64,000 nt of DNA from an uncultured Actinomycetes bacterium (GCA_937926105.1 CALANS010000149.1:14096-78095), one strand, 5' to 3'; positions 25,798 through 34,800 are shown, counted from the first letter of the stretch. Notes: generated from the sequence alone by a model not told the origin. Numbers and translations: made by a program.

Positions 25798-26900
25798 GCC
25801 GCACCGCACGCGTGGTGGCCGCTGCGGTGGCGGTGCCGGTGCTCGCCGCGGCCGGCGTGCTCGCGCTGATCGTCACCGCCGCCACCGCTTCCGCGGATGT
25901 CGGCGGCGAGGGTGACAGCGCCCCATCCGGTGTCGGCGTCGCGGGCACGACCGTCTGCGCGCCGGCTGCCACTGCGGATGCAGCTGCCGGGCTGTCGGCG
26001 CAGCAGATGAGCAACGCCGCGGTGATCGTGTCCGTCGCGACCGCTCGCCGTCTGGGGCGCACGGGTGCGGTGATCGGGGTGATGACCGCGTTGACGGAGT
26101 CCTCGCTGATCGACGTCGACCACGGCGACACGTTGGGCCCGGACTCGCGTGGCCTGTTCCAGCAGCGCACGCCGTGGGGGCCGCTGTCGGTGCGGATGGA
26201 CCCAGCCGGATCCGCCGGCCTGTTCTACGACGCGCTGGTTCGGGTGCCGGGCTGGCAGGCGCTGCCGCCATGGATCGCCGTCCAGCGAGTGCAGCGCTCC
26301 GAGTTCGCCGACGGCTCCAACTACCGGGTCAACTATCCGGTCGCGGTCGCGGCGGTGAACGCGATCCTCGGACCGGCCGGCGCCGCCAGCGCCACCGCCG
26401 CCACTGCCGACGGGGCACAGCTTGGTTGCGAGCCTGGCCCGACTGGAACGGTCGGCGCCGCGGGCGGGGTGACCAACGGCGCGTGGGGTGGCTACGCCAA
26501 CGGGCTGATCCCCGCCTCCGCGCTGTGCCCGCTGTCGGCGTCGGGCCAATTGTTGCGTTGCGACGCCACAAGTGCGTGGAACGCGATGGCAGCCGCCTAC
26601 GACGCCGCCACCGGCGACCAGTTGTGCATCACCGACTCCTACCGGCCACTGTCCGTGCAGCGGAAGCTCCGTGCGGAGAAGCCGAGTCTGGCGGCGGTTC
26701 CCGGCACCTCCAACCACGGCTGGGGCCTGGCCGTGGACATGTGCGAACCCGGCACGAAGCCCATGGGTTTCACCACGCCGACCTACCTGTGGCTCAAGAA
26801 CAATGCGGCCCGGTTCGGCTGGTCGCACCCCGGCTGGGCCGATCCCGGTCGCGGCCAGGAAGAGCCCTGGCACTGGGAATACACCGGAACCCGGTCATGA
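25794..26900 (+). CDS. two-domain peptidoglycan hydrolase: lysozyme-like domain plus VanY-type M15 carboxypeptidase
   Basis: 368 aa exported protein starting at the GTG that overlaps the previous stop. Signal/anchor helix, then a muramidase-like domain (about 60-200) with a candidate catalytic Glu in MTALTESSLIDVDHG and RGLFQQRTPWG. The C-terminal domain is peptidase M15B (VanY/D-Ala-D-Ala carboxypeptidase): SNHGWGLAVDMCEP supplies two zinc ligands and PWHWEY the third. It should open the cell wall for the secretion channel, the VirB1/TcpG role. Coupled to the next gene by ATGA. Confidence 0.85.
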   Translation: MSRTARVVAAAVAVPVLAAAGVLALIVTAATASADVGGEGDSAPSGVGVAGTTVCAPAATADAAAGLSAQQMSNAAVIVSVATARRLGRTGAVIGVMTALTESSLIDVDHGDTLGPDSRGLFQQRTPWGPLSVRMDPAGSAGLFYDALVRVPGWQALPPWIAVQRVQRSEFADGSNYRVNYPVAVAAVNAILGPAGAASATAATADGAQLGCEPGPTGTVGAAGGVTNGAWGGYANGLIPASALCPLSASGQLLRCDATSAWNAMAAAYDAATGDQLCITDSYRPLSVQRKLRAEKPSLAAVPGTSNHGWGLAVDMCEPGTKPMGFTTPTYLWLKNNAARFGWSHPGWADPGRGQEEPWHWEYTGTRS

Positions 26901-27661
26901 ACGCCGATCTACCCCGGCTGGCCGGTCAGGCACCGAAACCTCCCGCCGCGGCGGTGTCCCTCGCGGGGCAGGCCGTCACCTGGGGTCTGGTCGTCGCCGT
27001 CGCGATGCTGGTGCTCTGCGCCGCCGGCTGGGCGATCGCGTCGGCGGGGCAGCACCCCGCGACCGTCGGCCGAGCCAAGACCGGCGTCCTGGTCGCCGTC
27101 ATCGGCGCGGCCCTGTTGGGCGCAGGCAAGGGATATCTGGCCTGGCTGGACACCGCCCAGGCGCCCGGGTTCACCGCCGACCCCGCCGCGTATGCCGTGG
27201 ACACGGTCACGCCGCCACCCGGTTTCGAGGTGATCGACAAGACCACCGCCTGGACGGCGACGCTCAACCAGATCCGCGCTGGCCAAGGCTTGCAGCCGTT
27301 CGGCACCGACCGTGCCCTCACCGGCCTGGCCTCGACGTGTGCGATGTCCCTGGCCGGCGGCAAAGGTGTGTGTCCCGAGCCGGGGCAGTACTGGCGCACC
27401 ACGCTGTCCCCGTCGCAGATCGTGCAGCTGTCCGACCCGCTCACCGAGAAGAACTTGAGCCGCTACGACCCGAACGCGCTGGACAGCATCAAGGGCTTCG
27501 TCGACGACATGCGGATCGCGTTCGTCGCGGTCCGCAACACGCAAAACGGCAAGGCCGTGGTGCTGGTCATGCATTCCGCCGGGCCCTGCCCGGCACTATG
27601 CACGCCGAAGAGCCCGGGCGCGGCCATGCCGAACCTGATCACGCACCGGACAGGGCCATGA
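26897..27661 (+). CDS. membrane protein of the transfer operon, unrecognised
   Basis: 254 aa with two N-terminal helices (VTWGLVVAVAMLVLCAAGWA and TGVLVAVIGAALLGAGKG) and an extracytoplasmic domain holding paired Cys (TCAMSLAGGKGVC; GPCPALC). Part of the domain (WTATLNQIRAGQGLQPFGTD) recalls CAP/SCP folds, weakly. Overlaps both neighbours by ATGA, so it belongs to the T4SS operon. Confidence 0.6.
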   Translation: MNADLPRLAGQAPKPPAAAVSLAGQAVTWGLVVAVAMLVLCAAGWAIASAGQHPATVGRAKTGVLVAVIGAALLGAGKGYLAWLDTAQAPGFTADPAAYAVDTVTPPPGFEVIDKTTAWTATLNQIRAGQGLQPFGTDRALTGLASTCAMSLAGGKGVCPEPGQYWRTTLSPSQIVQLSDPLTEKNLSRYDPNALDSIKGFVDDMRIAFVAVRNTQNGKAVVLVMHSAGPCPALCTPKSPGAAMPNLITHRTGP

Positions 27662-28638
27662 CCGTCATCGCGCAGCTCGCGGGGGCGCCGTCCCCGGCAG
27701 GGATCGCCGACATCCTCGGCGACCAGGTCGGTGCGCTGCTGCGGCGCATCGCGTCGGGGTTCATCGACGCCGCCGGCTATCTGCTGCAGGTCACCATCGA
27801 CGACCTCAACGTAGGGCTGCGCATCAACTTGGCCGCCTCCTGGATCCAGCACACCCTGGGCTCGATGCGGTACCTGGTGTTCTTCCTGATCGGCATCATG
27901 TTCGCCCTGCAGATCATCGCGGCGGTGATCCGCCGCGACCTCCGCGGCCTGGGGCGCGCCATCGCAGGCTCCGCCCTGGCCATCCTCGGCGGCGCTGCCG
28001 CTGCCGCCCTCGCGGCAGCGGTGCTGTTGGTGGTGGATCAGTTCACCGCGTTCATCCTCGGCCCCGCCCAGAAGTCCGCGGAGGATGCCATGGCGCACGT
28101 GTTCGCCATGAACGGCACTATCGACGCCGCCGGCTGGCTGATCGTGATCATCGTCGCCGGCCTGGCCTGCCTGGCGTTCCTGATGATCCACCTCGTGCTA
28201 ATCGGTCGGAACGCGATGGTGATCGCGACAGTGGTGTTCGCGCCGTTCGCGTTCGCCGGCGCCACCGCCGACCGCACCAAAGCGTGGGTGGGCCGTTGGT
28301 TCGAGCTGCTGATCGCCCTCGCGATCTCGAAGTTCGTCATCGCCGTCATCCTCACCCTCGGGTTCACCTCCCTCGCCGCCTCGACGGCGACACCGGGCGG
28401 CGGGTCGACCGCTCAGGTCATGACCGGCGCTTTGTGGCTGTTCGTGGCGGCGTTCTCCCCGCTGGCCACGATGAAGTTCGTGCACTTCGCCGGCGGCGAA
28501 CTCGCCGGCCACCACACCTCGGGCGGCGGCGAGGGAATGACCAACATCCGCTCCGCCACCTACAGCCTGTCCGCCGCGCGCCGCTTCAACCCGCTGCACC
28601 GTCGCCGCACACCCGCCCCACCCCGGAGAGAGGGATAG
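27658..28638 (+). CDS. VirB6/TrbL-like polytopic T4SS channel protein
   Basis: 326 aa with about six membrane helices (RYLVFFLIGIMFALQIIAAV, ILGGAAAAALAAAVLLVVDQ, GWLIVIIVAGLACLAFLMI and others), a soluble N-terminal part and a basic C-terminus. The layout matches TrbL/VirB6 proteins that form the inner-membrane part of conjugation channels. Coupled to its upstream neighbour by ATGA; the SCO6880-type protein follows. Confidence 0.82.
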   Translation: MTVIAQLAGAPSPAGIADILGDQVGALLRRIASGFIDAAGYLLQVTIDDLNVGLRINLAASWIQHTLGSMRYLVFFLIGIMFALQIIAAVIRRDLRGLGRAIAGSALAILGGAAAAALAAAVLLVVDQFTAFILGPAQKSAEDAMAHVFAMNGTIDAAGWLIVIIVAGLACLAFLMIHLVLIGRNAMVIATVVFAPFAFAGATADRTKAWVGRWFELLIALAISKFVIAVILTLGFTSLAASTATPGGGSTAQVMTGALWLFVAAFSPLATMKFVHFAGGELAGHHTSGGGEGMTNIRSATYSLSAARRFNPLHRRRTPAPPRREG

Positions 28639-28642
28639 ATCC

Positions 28643-30142
28643 ATGCCCACCACCATCGACAGTTCCACGGCCGGTCCTGCGTCGGTGCGGTTTGCGCAGC
28701 GCCCCGACCGAAACCTGTTCGCAGGGTTATCCGCTCCGCGCGCCGTAGCTCTGGGCGTGTGCATCCTGGCTGTCGCCGCCGCGCTCACCCTGTCCGGGCC
28801 CGTCGCCGGGTTGATCGCTGCGGTCGGGGTGTCGCCGCTGGCCGGGGCCGCGATGCTCACGCTGGACGGCCGGGCCTTGATCGAATGGGCACCCGTCGCC
28901 GTCCATTTCGTGTGGCGGGGCTGCTGCGGGCAGTTGCTGTTCCTCGCCCAGATCACACCGTCCCGGCCTCGCCCGGCGGGCACGCTTCCGCTGCCCGGCG
29001 ACGCGGCCCGGCTGCGCGTGCTGCAATCTCACGACGGGTCGGCGATCATCCACGACCCCTACCTGGACTGCTGGACTGCCGTGGCAGCGGTGCACGGCGA
29101 CGGGTTCCTGACCGCGGACCCCGACGATCAGGACGCCGCGACCGCAGGGTGGGGCCGCGGGCTGGCCGCGATCGCCGCGGACGGGCAGATCGGCCGCATC
29201 CAGATCCTGCACACCAACCGCCCCGACCTCGGCTCTGCTCTGAGAACTGTTGCCACCCGGGGCATGTCGCGATCCCTGTCCGAGAAGGCCGGCGCCGCCT
29301 ACACCCAGACCATCGACCAGGCGCCGCCGTGGTGGCGGCACGACACCCTTGTCGCGATCACCCTGACCGGCAAGGCCGCACACGCGGCGATCCGCCGCGC
29401 CGCCCACCACACCGGCACCGCCACCGGCGCCGACCGGGTACTGTCCGCGCACCGTGACGCCATACCCGACACCCTCGCCCCGGCCGACGTCACCGTCGAC
29501 TCTTGGCTCACCCCAGGCGATCTCGCGCGGTTGATCCGCGACGCCTACGACCCCGTCAGCACCCCCCTCCGAGAAACCCACCCTCATCCCGACGCCGACC
29601 CCGACGCCGACCCCGACCCTACTGTCGTTGCGGCGGGCCCGGTGGCGGTGCAGGAAACCTGGGCACATCTGCACACCGACACCGCCTGGCACACCACCGT
29701 GTGGATCGCCCAATGGCCTCGCGCCGAGACGCACCCCGCCTTCCTCGCGGCATTGATCCTGCCCGCCTGCGCCGCCACCTCGCTGACCCTGCTGTACGAG
29801 GCGGTTCCGACCCCGACGGCGTTGCGGCAGATCGGCCGCGACAAGACCGCCCAAGCCTCCGACGGCGCGCTGCGCCGCCGCCTCGGCCGCCTGGACACCG
29901 CCGCCCAAGCCGCCCGCGAAACCGACACCGCGCAAAGGGAAGCCGACATCGCCGCGGGTCATGTGGACATGCGCCACACAGGGCTGATCACCGTCACCGC
30001 CGGCGATCCGGACGCGCTGCGCGATGCGGTCACCCGCATACGACAGGCCGCCGCAGCCGCCGGCTGCGACACGAAAGTCCTCTACGGCCAGCAACTGCAG
30101 GCCTTTCACGCCGCCACGCTGCCCCTGACCCGAGGACTGTGA
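28643..30142 (+). CDS. SCO6880-family T4SS protein
   Basis: 499 aa. Two N-terminal helices (ALGVCILAVAAALTLSG and VAGLIAAVGVSPLAGAAMLT) followed by a large cytoplasmic domain. This is the SCO6880/PrgI-VirB4 N-terminal-like protein that always precedes the VirB4-type ATPase in actinobacterial conjugation loci. An Asp-Ala-Asp-Pro repeat (about 316-325) is a flexible linker. The ATPase gene follows after 4 bp. It probably anchors the ATPase to the membrane. Confidence 0.8.
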   Translation: MPTTIDSSTAGPASVRFAQRPDRNLFAGLSAPRAVALGVCILAVAAALTLSGPVAGLIAAVGVSPLAGAAMLTLDGRALIEWAPVAVHFVWRGCCGQLLFLAQITPSRPRPAGTLPLPGDAARLRVLQSHDGSAIIHDPYLDCWTAVAAVHGDGFLTADPDDQDAATAGWGRGLAAIAADGQIGRIQILHTNRPDLGSALRTVATRGMSRSLSEKAGAAYTQTIDQAPPWWRHDTLVAITLTGKAAHAAIRRAAHHTGTATGADRVLSAHRDAIPDTLAPADVTVDSWLTPGDLARLIRDAYDPVSTPLRETHPHPDADPDADPDPTVVAAGPVAVQETWAHLHTDTAWHTTVWIAQWPRAETHPAFLAALILPACAATSLTLLYEAVPTPTALRQIGRDKTAQASDGALRRRLGRLDTAAQAARETDTAQREADIAAGHVDMRHTGLITVTAGDPDALRDAVTRIRQAAAAAGCDTKVLYGQQLQAFHAATLPLTRGL

Positions 30143-30146
30143 GACC

Positions 30147-31631
30147 ATGTCTCTTCGTCGAAATCGCCGGCCGCTGCTGCAGACCCGCTACACCCGCACC
30201 CGCCGCGACGAGTCGCAAACCGCCGACCCGTCCCGGCTGGTGGATGTCGACGGGGGAGACTTGGTGCCGGAGGGCGGGGAGCACCGCCCGCACGCCGGGC
30301 GCATCTGGCGGGCATTCCGGGTGCCGTCGGCGCATCGGGACACCACCGCAGTTCTGGGCGGCGCTTACCCGTTCCTGGCCGGGCCGCCGACGGCCGGCGG
30401 CGGGTACATCGGGCGGGACACGGTCACCGGCGCCGCGTTCGGCTACGACCCCTGGCAGTGCTACGCCGCGCAGGCCATCTCCAACACGAACATCCTCATC
30501 GTCGGCAACATCGGCTGGGGGAAGACCAACACCGCCATGGCCATCGCGCTGCGGGCCATCGCCACCGGCCGCCCGGTCACCGTGCCGGGCGATCCGAAGA
30601 ACGACTGGAGTCGCCTCGCCGAAGCGCTCGGCGGGCAGGCCATTCGCCTCGGCGCCGGTCAGCCCGACCGGCTCAACCCCCTCGACCCCGGCCCGCAGCC
30701 GCCCGGAGCCGATCGAGACACCTGGTTGCATCAGGCCGACCAACGCCGCGCCGCGTTGCTCGTCGCGATCGTAGAAACACTCGCCCCCGGCCTGGCACCG
30801 CTGCACCCCCAAACCCTCGAAGCCCTCACCGACGCCCTGCAGTCAACTTGCCGAGCATCCAGCACGCCAACGCTGCACCAGCTCGTCGCTCGCCTGGAAG
30901 ACAACCCGCCGCCCGCCGCCGCACCGATCCGCGCATCCCTCGCGCAGCTGTGCACCGGCCCGCTAGCCGGCCTCCTCGACCAGCCCGCCACCGTCACCCC
31001 CGACCCCGCCGCGCCGATGATCGCGGTCGGCACCGCCGCACTGGCCGACAACGAGACCGCTCACACTCTCGCCGTTCTCACCGCCACCAGCCAACTTGAT
31101 GCCATTCACACGCCGGGTCAGCAAAGGTTTGTCGTCTACGACGAGGCCTGGCGGATCCTCGCCGCGCCCGCGCACCTGGCACGGGTCAACGCCGAGCTGC
31201 GCCTGTCCCGGGCGCGCGGCACCGCCACCATCCTGATCACCCACGCCCTCTCGGACGCAGACAAGACCTCCGACGCCGGCAGTGCCGCAGCAGCCACCGC
31301 CCGCGGCCTCGCCTCCCTGTGCGACACCCGCCTCGCCTTCCGACAAGCCCCCGGCGAACTGGACCGCACCGCCACCGACCTGCACCTCACCCGAGCCGAA
31401 CGCGACGCCGTTGCCGCACTCGGCAAGGGCGAGGCCCTCTGGAAGATCGGCACAACCGGACGCCGCGTCCACACTGACCTCGGCGAGTCCGAGACGGTCC
31501 TGTTCAACACCGACGCGGCAATCGCCGGAAGCGAAACGCCCAGCGGCGCCCCAGGTGTCGTTGGATTCAACGAGCAGCCCCGAGCATCTGTCGTCTTGAA
31601 CACAGCAACAGGATCGAGGAGACCGCAATGA
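30147..31631 (+). CDS. VirB4-like T4SS ATPase
   Basis: 494 aa cytoplasmic ATPase. Walker A GNIGWGKTN (about 119-127), Walker B VVYDEAWRIL (about 329-338) and the ARGTATILITHALSDADK stretch match the VirB4/TraC ATP-binding domain. The N-terminal VirB4 domain is missing and is presumably supplied by the SCO6880 protein upstream, giving a split VirB4. It powers substrate transfer or assembly. Coupled to the next gene by ATGA. Confidence 0.88.
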   Translation: MSLRRNRRPLLQTRYTRTRRDESQTADPSRLVDVDGGDLVPEGGEHRPHAGRIWRAFRVPSAHRDTTAVLGGAYPFLAGPPTAGGGYIGRDTVTGAAFGYDPWQCYAAQAISNTNILIVGNIGWGKTNTAMAIALRAIATGRPVTVPGDPKNDWSRLAEALGGQAIRLGAGQPDRLNPLDPGPQPPGADRDTWLHQADQRRAALLVAIVETLAPGLAPLHPQTLEALTDALQSTCRASSTPTLHQLVARLEDNPPPAAAPIRASLAQLCTGPLAGLLDQPATVTPDPAAPMIAVGTAALADNETAHTLAVLTATSQLDAIHTPGQQRFVVYDEAWRILAAPAHLARVNAELRLSRARGTATILITHALSDADKTSDAGSAAAATARGLASLCDTRLAFRQAPGELDRTATDLHLTRAERDAVAALGKGEALWKIGTTGRRVHTDLGESETVLFNTDAAIAGSETPSGAPGVVGFNEQPRASVVLNTATGSRRPQ

Positions 31632-32179
31632 ACCACCACACCCACCGCGACGACGGCGACTGCAGTGCGCGCGAAATCGCATGGGACGCCGCGGAGTCCA
31701 TCCGCGGGCTCAACCACTTCACCCAGCCGTCCGCCGGGCTGGATCTCGCTCCTGCCGACATCGACCAGGTCGTCGCGGCGCTGTCCCAAGCTGCCGATCG
31801 CCTTCCCCAACTGCTGCGCCAGATCGGCGAAATTCTGCTCCATCAGCAGCAGGCCGGTCTGCTGCGTGTCGACCAAGCCTCGCCGCTGCCCGACCCCGCC
31901 ATGGCCGTCACCGACGCAACCGCAGCGCTCCAGCAGGCCGCCGGCCACGCCTCCAGCGCGGGCCGCGGCCTGGACGCCGCGCACCAGATCCTCGCGCACC
32001 TGGCCACCAGCACTGGCACGGGCCCGGTCGTCGGCGAGCGCGGCCTAGGCGGGGCTCGATCCACGACGGGCCGCACCGGCGTGCACTCGCCCGCGAGCCA
32101 CGTCGGGGGCGAGCCTGCGTACCGGCGGGGCGGTCGCCCCCGTGAAGCTGATCGGTCCGGTGGGGACCTGTCTCGATAG
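31628..32179 (+). CDS. hypothetical helical protein of the transfer operon
   Basis: 183 aa. The first 120 residues are predicted helical and Ala/Gln-rich (DIDQVVAALSQAADRLPQLL); the tail is Gly/Arg-rich and disordered. Similar short proteins often follow VirB4 in actinobacterial transfer loci; function unknown. ATGA overlap upstream. A toxin-antitoxin pair follows. Confidence 0.65.
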   Translation: MNHHTHRDDGDCSAREIAWDAAESIRGLNHFTQPSAGLDLAPADIDQVVAALSQAADRLPQLLRQIGEILLHQQQAGLLRVDQASPLPDPAMAVTDATAALQQAAGHASSAGRGLDAAHQILAHLATSTGTGPVVGERGLGGARSTTGRTGVHSPASHVGGEPAYRRGGRPREADRSGGDLSR

Positions 32180-32273
32180 ACCCAGGCCCGAACGATTCCG
32201 GCGGCCAGTGCCAAATGCGACTCGGTTTCCGGCCAGGCGACCTGCCAGGCTCCTCGGGACCGCCACCCGGAAC

Positions 32274-32289
32274 GTATCTGATCGGATAC
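32274..32289. promoter_or_regulatory. operator-like palindrome before the AbiEii-type pair
   Basis: GTATC (32274-32278) and GATAC (32285-32289) separated by 6 bp, about 25 bp before the XRE gene start. Fits an autoregulatory operator of the HTH antitoxin. Confidence 0.45.
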
Positions 32290-32313
32290 ACTTTCGGAGG
32301 GAGGCGATGACAC

Positions 32314-32826
32314 ATGACGGCACCGACCGTGCTCGAACGAGCGCGACGCGCCGCAGGCCTGAGCCAGGACGTGCTGGCGCAGCGGGCGCGAACGTCGCGG
32401 ACCGCCATTTCGGCCTACGAGAACGGCAGCAAGTCACCATCCCTGGCCACGGCCGAGCGACTGCTCGCAGGTGCCGGCTACGAACTCACCATCCGCCCGC
32501 GAGTCACGTTCCGCAGGATCACCGACGCGCGTGGACGCAGCCACGCTGTCCCGGACCGACTGCCACAGCTACCGGTGGACCAGGCGCTCGCGAGCGTGGA
32601 CCTGCCGCTGCGGCTGAACTGGTCGGACCCCGGGCGTGTATTCCGCATGGCCGACCGCTTCGATCGCGCCCGCGTTTACGAGACCGTGCTGCGGGAGGGG
32701 ACCGCCGAGGACGTCCTAACCTACGTCGACGGGGCGCTGCTGGTCGATCTGTGGCCGGAATTGGTGCTGCCCCGCGACCTTCGCGCAGCGTGGGCGCCTC
32801 TGATCGATGGCATCGTGGACGCATAG
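32314..32826 (+). CDS. XRE-family HTH protein, probable antitoxin
   Basis: 170 aa. The N-terminal XRE domain is clear (LERARRAAGLSQDVLAQRA, TSRTAISAYENGSKSPSL). The C-terminal 100 residues are of the type found in antitoxins paired with AbiEii-like nucleotidyltransferase toxins. Start at ATG 32314 with GGAGGGAGG upstream. The stop TAG is directly followed by the toxin ATG. Classic AbiE systems use a different antitoxin (AbiEi), so this is an XRE-type variant. Confidence 0.82.
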   Translation: MTAPTVLERARRAAGLSQDVLAQRARTSRTAISAYENGSKSPSLATAERLLAGAGYELTIRPRVTFRRITDARGRSHAVPDRLPQLPVDQALASVDLPLRLNWSDPGRVFRMADRFDRARVYETVLREGTAEDVLTYVDGALLVDLWPELVLPRDLRAAWAPLIDGIVDA

Positions 32827-33480
32827 ATGCCCAGCAACCGACCGGCGACGCCGCTGACGCCGTTCCAGTTGGAGGTCGCCGCGGCGTTCTTCTCGCTGGC
32901 CTCCGCCCGCGGATTCCTGATCGCGGGCGGAGCCGCCCTGGCCGCCCAGGGCCTCACGGCCAGACCGACCCAAGATCTGGACTTCTTCACCAGCCGCGGC
33001 AGGGGCGACGTCCGATCGGCCCGCGACGATTTGATCGGGGCGGCACGGGGGAACGGATGGATCGTCGAGACGCTGCGGGATGAGTCGACGTTCTGCCGCC
33101 TGCGGATCTCCGGACCCGACGAGCTGTTGGTCGACCTGGCCGTGGATTCGCCGCCCGGCCGCCGGCCGATGGCGAGCATCGCGGGACCCACCTTCGCCCC
33201 CGCCGAACTCGCCGGTCAGAAGATGATCGCGCTGTTCGGACGCGCCGCAGCCCGGGACTTCGTTGACGTCCATGCGCTCAGCCGCCGATTCAGCAAGGCC
33301 GACCTGCTGGCCCTCGCTGCCGAGGTCGATCAAGGCTTCGACCGGCCGGTGTTCATCGAGATGATCGGAATGCTCTCGCGCTACAGCGACCGAGACCTGT
33401 CACTCGGTGATGTCGACGTGCCTGCCCTGCGTGCGTTCTTCGCCGCCTGGGCCCGAGAGTTCGGGTCACCTGCGTCGTAG
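32827..33480 (+). CDS. AbiEii-type nucleotidyltransferase toxin
   Basis: 217 aa. Nucleotidyltransferase motif FLIAGGAALAAQG followed by TQDLDFF (the catalytic DxD pair), then LVDLAVDSP with the third acidic residue, and RDFVDVHAL, matching the AbiEii/AbiGii toxin family. Such enzymes transfer nucleotides to RNA or tRNA and act in abortive phage infection or plasmid maintenance. Starts immediately after the antitoxin stop. Confidence 0.85.
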   Translation: MPSNRPATPLTPFQLEVAAAFFSLASARGFLIAGGAALAAQGLTARPTQDLDFFTSRGRGDVRSARDDLIGAARGNGWIVETLRDESTFCRLRISGPDELLVDLAVDSPPGRRPMASIAGPTFAPAELAGQKMIALFGRAAARDFVDVHALSRRFSKADLLALAAEVDQGFDRPVFIEMIGMLSRYSDRDLSLGDVDVPALRAFFAAWAREFGSPAS

Positions 33481-33632
33481 TAGACCACTAACGCCGTGCC
33501 GAGATCCTGCTGAGTGTGGACCCGGCATGCCGGCGCCGACTGCCGATCGGCCCGGCGACGGCGTAGTGCGTCATCGTGTCGACCCCGGACAGGCGCGGTC
33601 AGTGAGCTCGAAGAATTTTGCGCTGATCACGG

Positions 33633-33664
33633 GTCAACGGCGCGCAGCAGGCACCACCTCTGGG
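33633..33664 (+). repeat. copy 3 of the dispersed 30-bp leader element (antirestriction gene)
   Basis: Reads GTCAACGGCGCGCAGCAG then GCACCACCTCTGGG. It has one indel-like difference and lacks the internal ATG of the other copies. Its GCACCACCTC half (33651-33660) is complementary to the ribosome site of the gene at 33703. Confidence 0.7.
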
Positions 33665-33699
33665 TAGGCGGGCAGAGTATGCCCGCCGCGAGGAGGTGC
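33651..33699 (+). promoter_or_regulatory. hairpin that sequesters the Shine-Dalgarno of the ArdC-like gene
   Basis: Outer stem GCACCACCTC (33651-33660) pairs with GAGGAGGTGC (33690-33699), 9 of 10 positions. Inner stem GGCGGGCA (33667-33674) pairs perfectly with TGCCCGCC (33680-33687). The AGGAGG ribosome site (33691-33696) is inside the outer stem, 6 nt before the ATG at 33703. No U-tract follows, so it is not a Rho-independent terminator. It should lower translation of this gene until opened. Confidence 0.65.
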
Positions 33700-33702
33700 G
33701 GC

Positions 33703-34800
33703 ATGCCCGACGGAACCGGTGAGGACAGGCTGGCGGCGATCCAGGAGGAACTGACCGGTGCGGTGGAGAAGATGCTCGCCTCGGACGACTGGCGGGCGGC
33801 GTTGACGGCGGCTGCCCGGTTCCGCAAATACAGCTTCGACAACGTGCTGTTGATCTACGTCCAGCATGCCGATGCGTTTGCGAAGGGCCGGGTGCCCGTG
33901 CCGGAGCCGTCGATGGTGGCGGGGTATCGGCAGTGGGAGGCCATGGGACGGCACGTGCTGGCCGGTCAGCATGGCTACACGATCCTTCGGCCCAACCGGT
34001 TGCAGTGGCGCGAGACCAAGGACCCGGGTTCCGACCAGTGGCGCCGGCTGGGCCGCTTCGAGCACGCGGTGTCGGGGGCGCCCGAGCGCAGCCGCTCCCG
34101 GCTGCATCCGAACAAGCCGTTCGGCCTGGCAACGGTGTTCGACGTCAGTCAGACGGATGGGGATCCGATCCCGGAACCTCCCCGCCCGCAGCTGCTGGCA
34201 GGCAAGGCACCGGACGGACTGTGGGACGGGCTGGGCACCCAGGTCGCCGCGGAGGGGTTCACGCTCGGCGATGTCGAATCGGCGACAGACATCGGCGGGG
34301 CAAACGGGGTGACCAACTGGCAGGACATGTCGGTGACGATCCGATCCGACATGGACGATGTCGCCCGGGCCAAGTCGCTATCCCACGAATTGGGTCACGT
34401 ACGCATGCACGACCCTCGGGGCGAGGACGGCACGGTCGATTTGGCCAAGGCGGCGGCGGTGACGCGGGGTGCGAAGGAGGTGGAGGCCGAGTCGGTTGCG
34501 TACCTGATCGGCGCCGCACACGGCATGGACACCACCAGCTATTCGCTGCCCTACATCTCCACCTGGGCATCCCGAGACGACGGGGTCGCCACGGTGCGGC
34601 AGGTCGGCACCCGCGTCATCGCCACCGCCCGCGACATCCTGGCCCAGTTGCCCACCGAGCAGTGGGGATCGGGGCAGCCGCCCGGCCTACAGCAGCGCCT
34701 GGAGGAACGTCGCGGCCAAACACGGCCGTTGCACGAGCGCACCCAGGGCAGCTCACAAACGCATCGTCGAGCACCCTCGGTGCGGGAGGCGGTTCGGTGA
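33703..34800 (+). CDS. ArdC-like antirestriction / zinc metallopeptidase protein
   Basis: 365 aa. The N-terminal ArdC ssDNA-binding domain (about 1-110) has ARFRKYSFDNVLLIYVQ and YRQWEAMGRHVLAGQHGY. A metallopeptidase domain follows with SLSHELGHVRMH and the downstream EVEAESVAYLIG, giving the zinc ligands and catalytic Glu. ArdC-type proteins bind single-stranded DNA and protect incoming plasmid DNA from restriction. Start at 33703, where AGGAGG is 6 nt upstream. The stop overlaps the coupling-protein start as GTGA. Confidence 0.85.
   Translation: MPDGTGEDRLAAIQEELTGAVEKMLASDDWRAALTAAARFRKYSFDNVLLIYVQHADAFAKGRVPVPEPSMVAGYRQWEAMGRHVLAGQHGYTILRPNRLQWRETKDPGSDQWRRLGRFEHAVSGAPERSRSRLHPNKPFGLATVFDVSQTDGDPIPEPPRPQLLAGKAPDGLWDGLGTQVAAEGFTLGDVESATDIGGANGVTNWQDMSVTIRSDMDDVARAKSLSHELGHVRMHDPRGEDGTVDLAKAAAVTRGAKEVEAESVAYLIGAAHGMDTTSYSLPYISTWASRDDGVATVRQVGTRVIATARDILAQLPTEQWGSGQPPGLQQRLEERRGQTRPLHERTQGSSQTHRRAPSVREAVR

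Noticed and set aside
29580..29625. Short tandem 12-bp repeat (GACGCCGACCCC-like)
   Set aside because: Lies inside the SCO6880-type gene and simply encodes an Asp-Ala-Asp-Pro linker.
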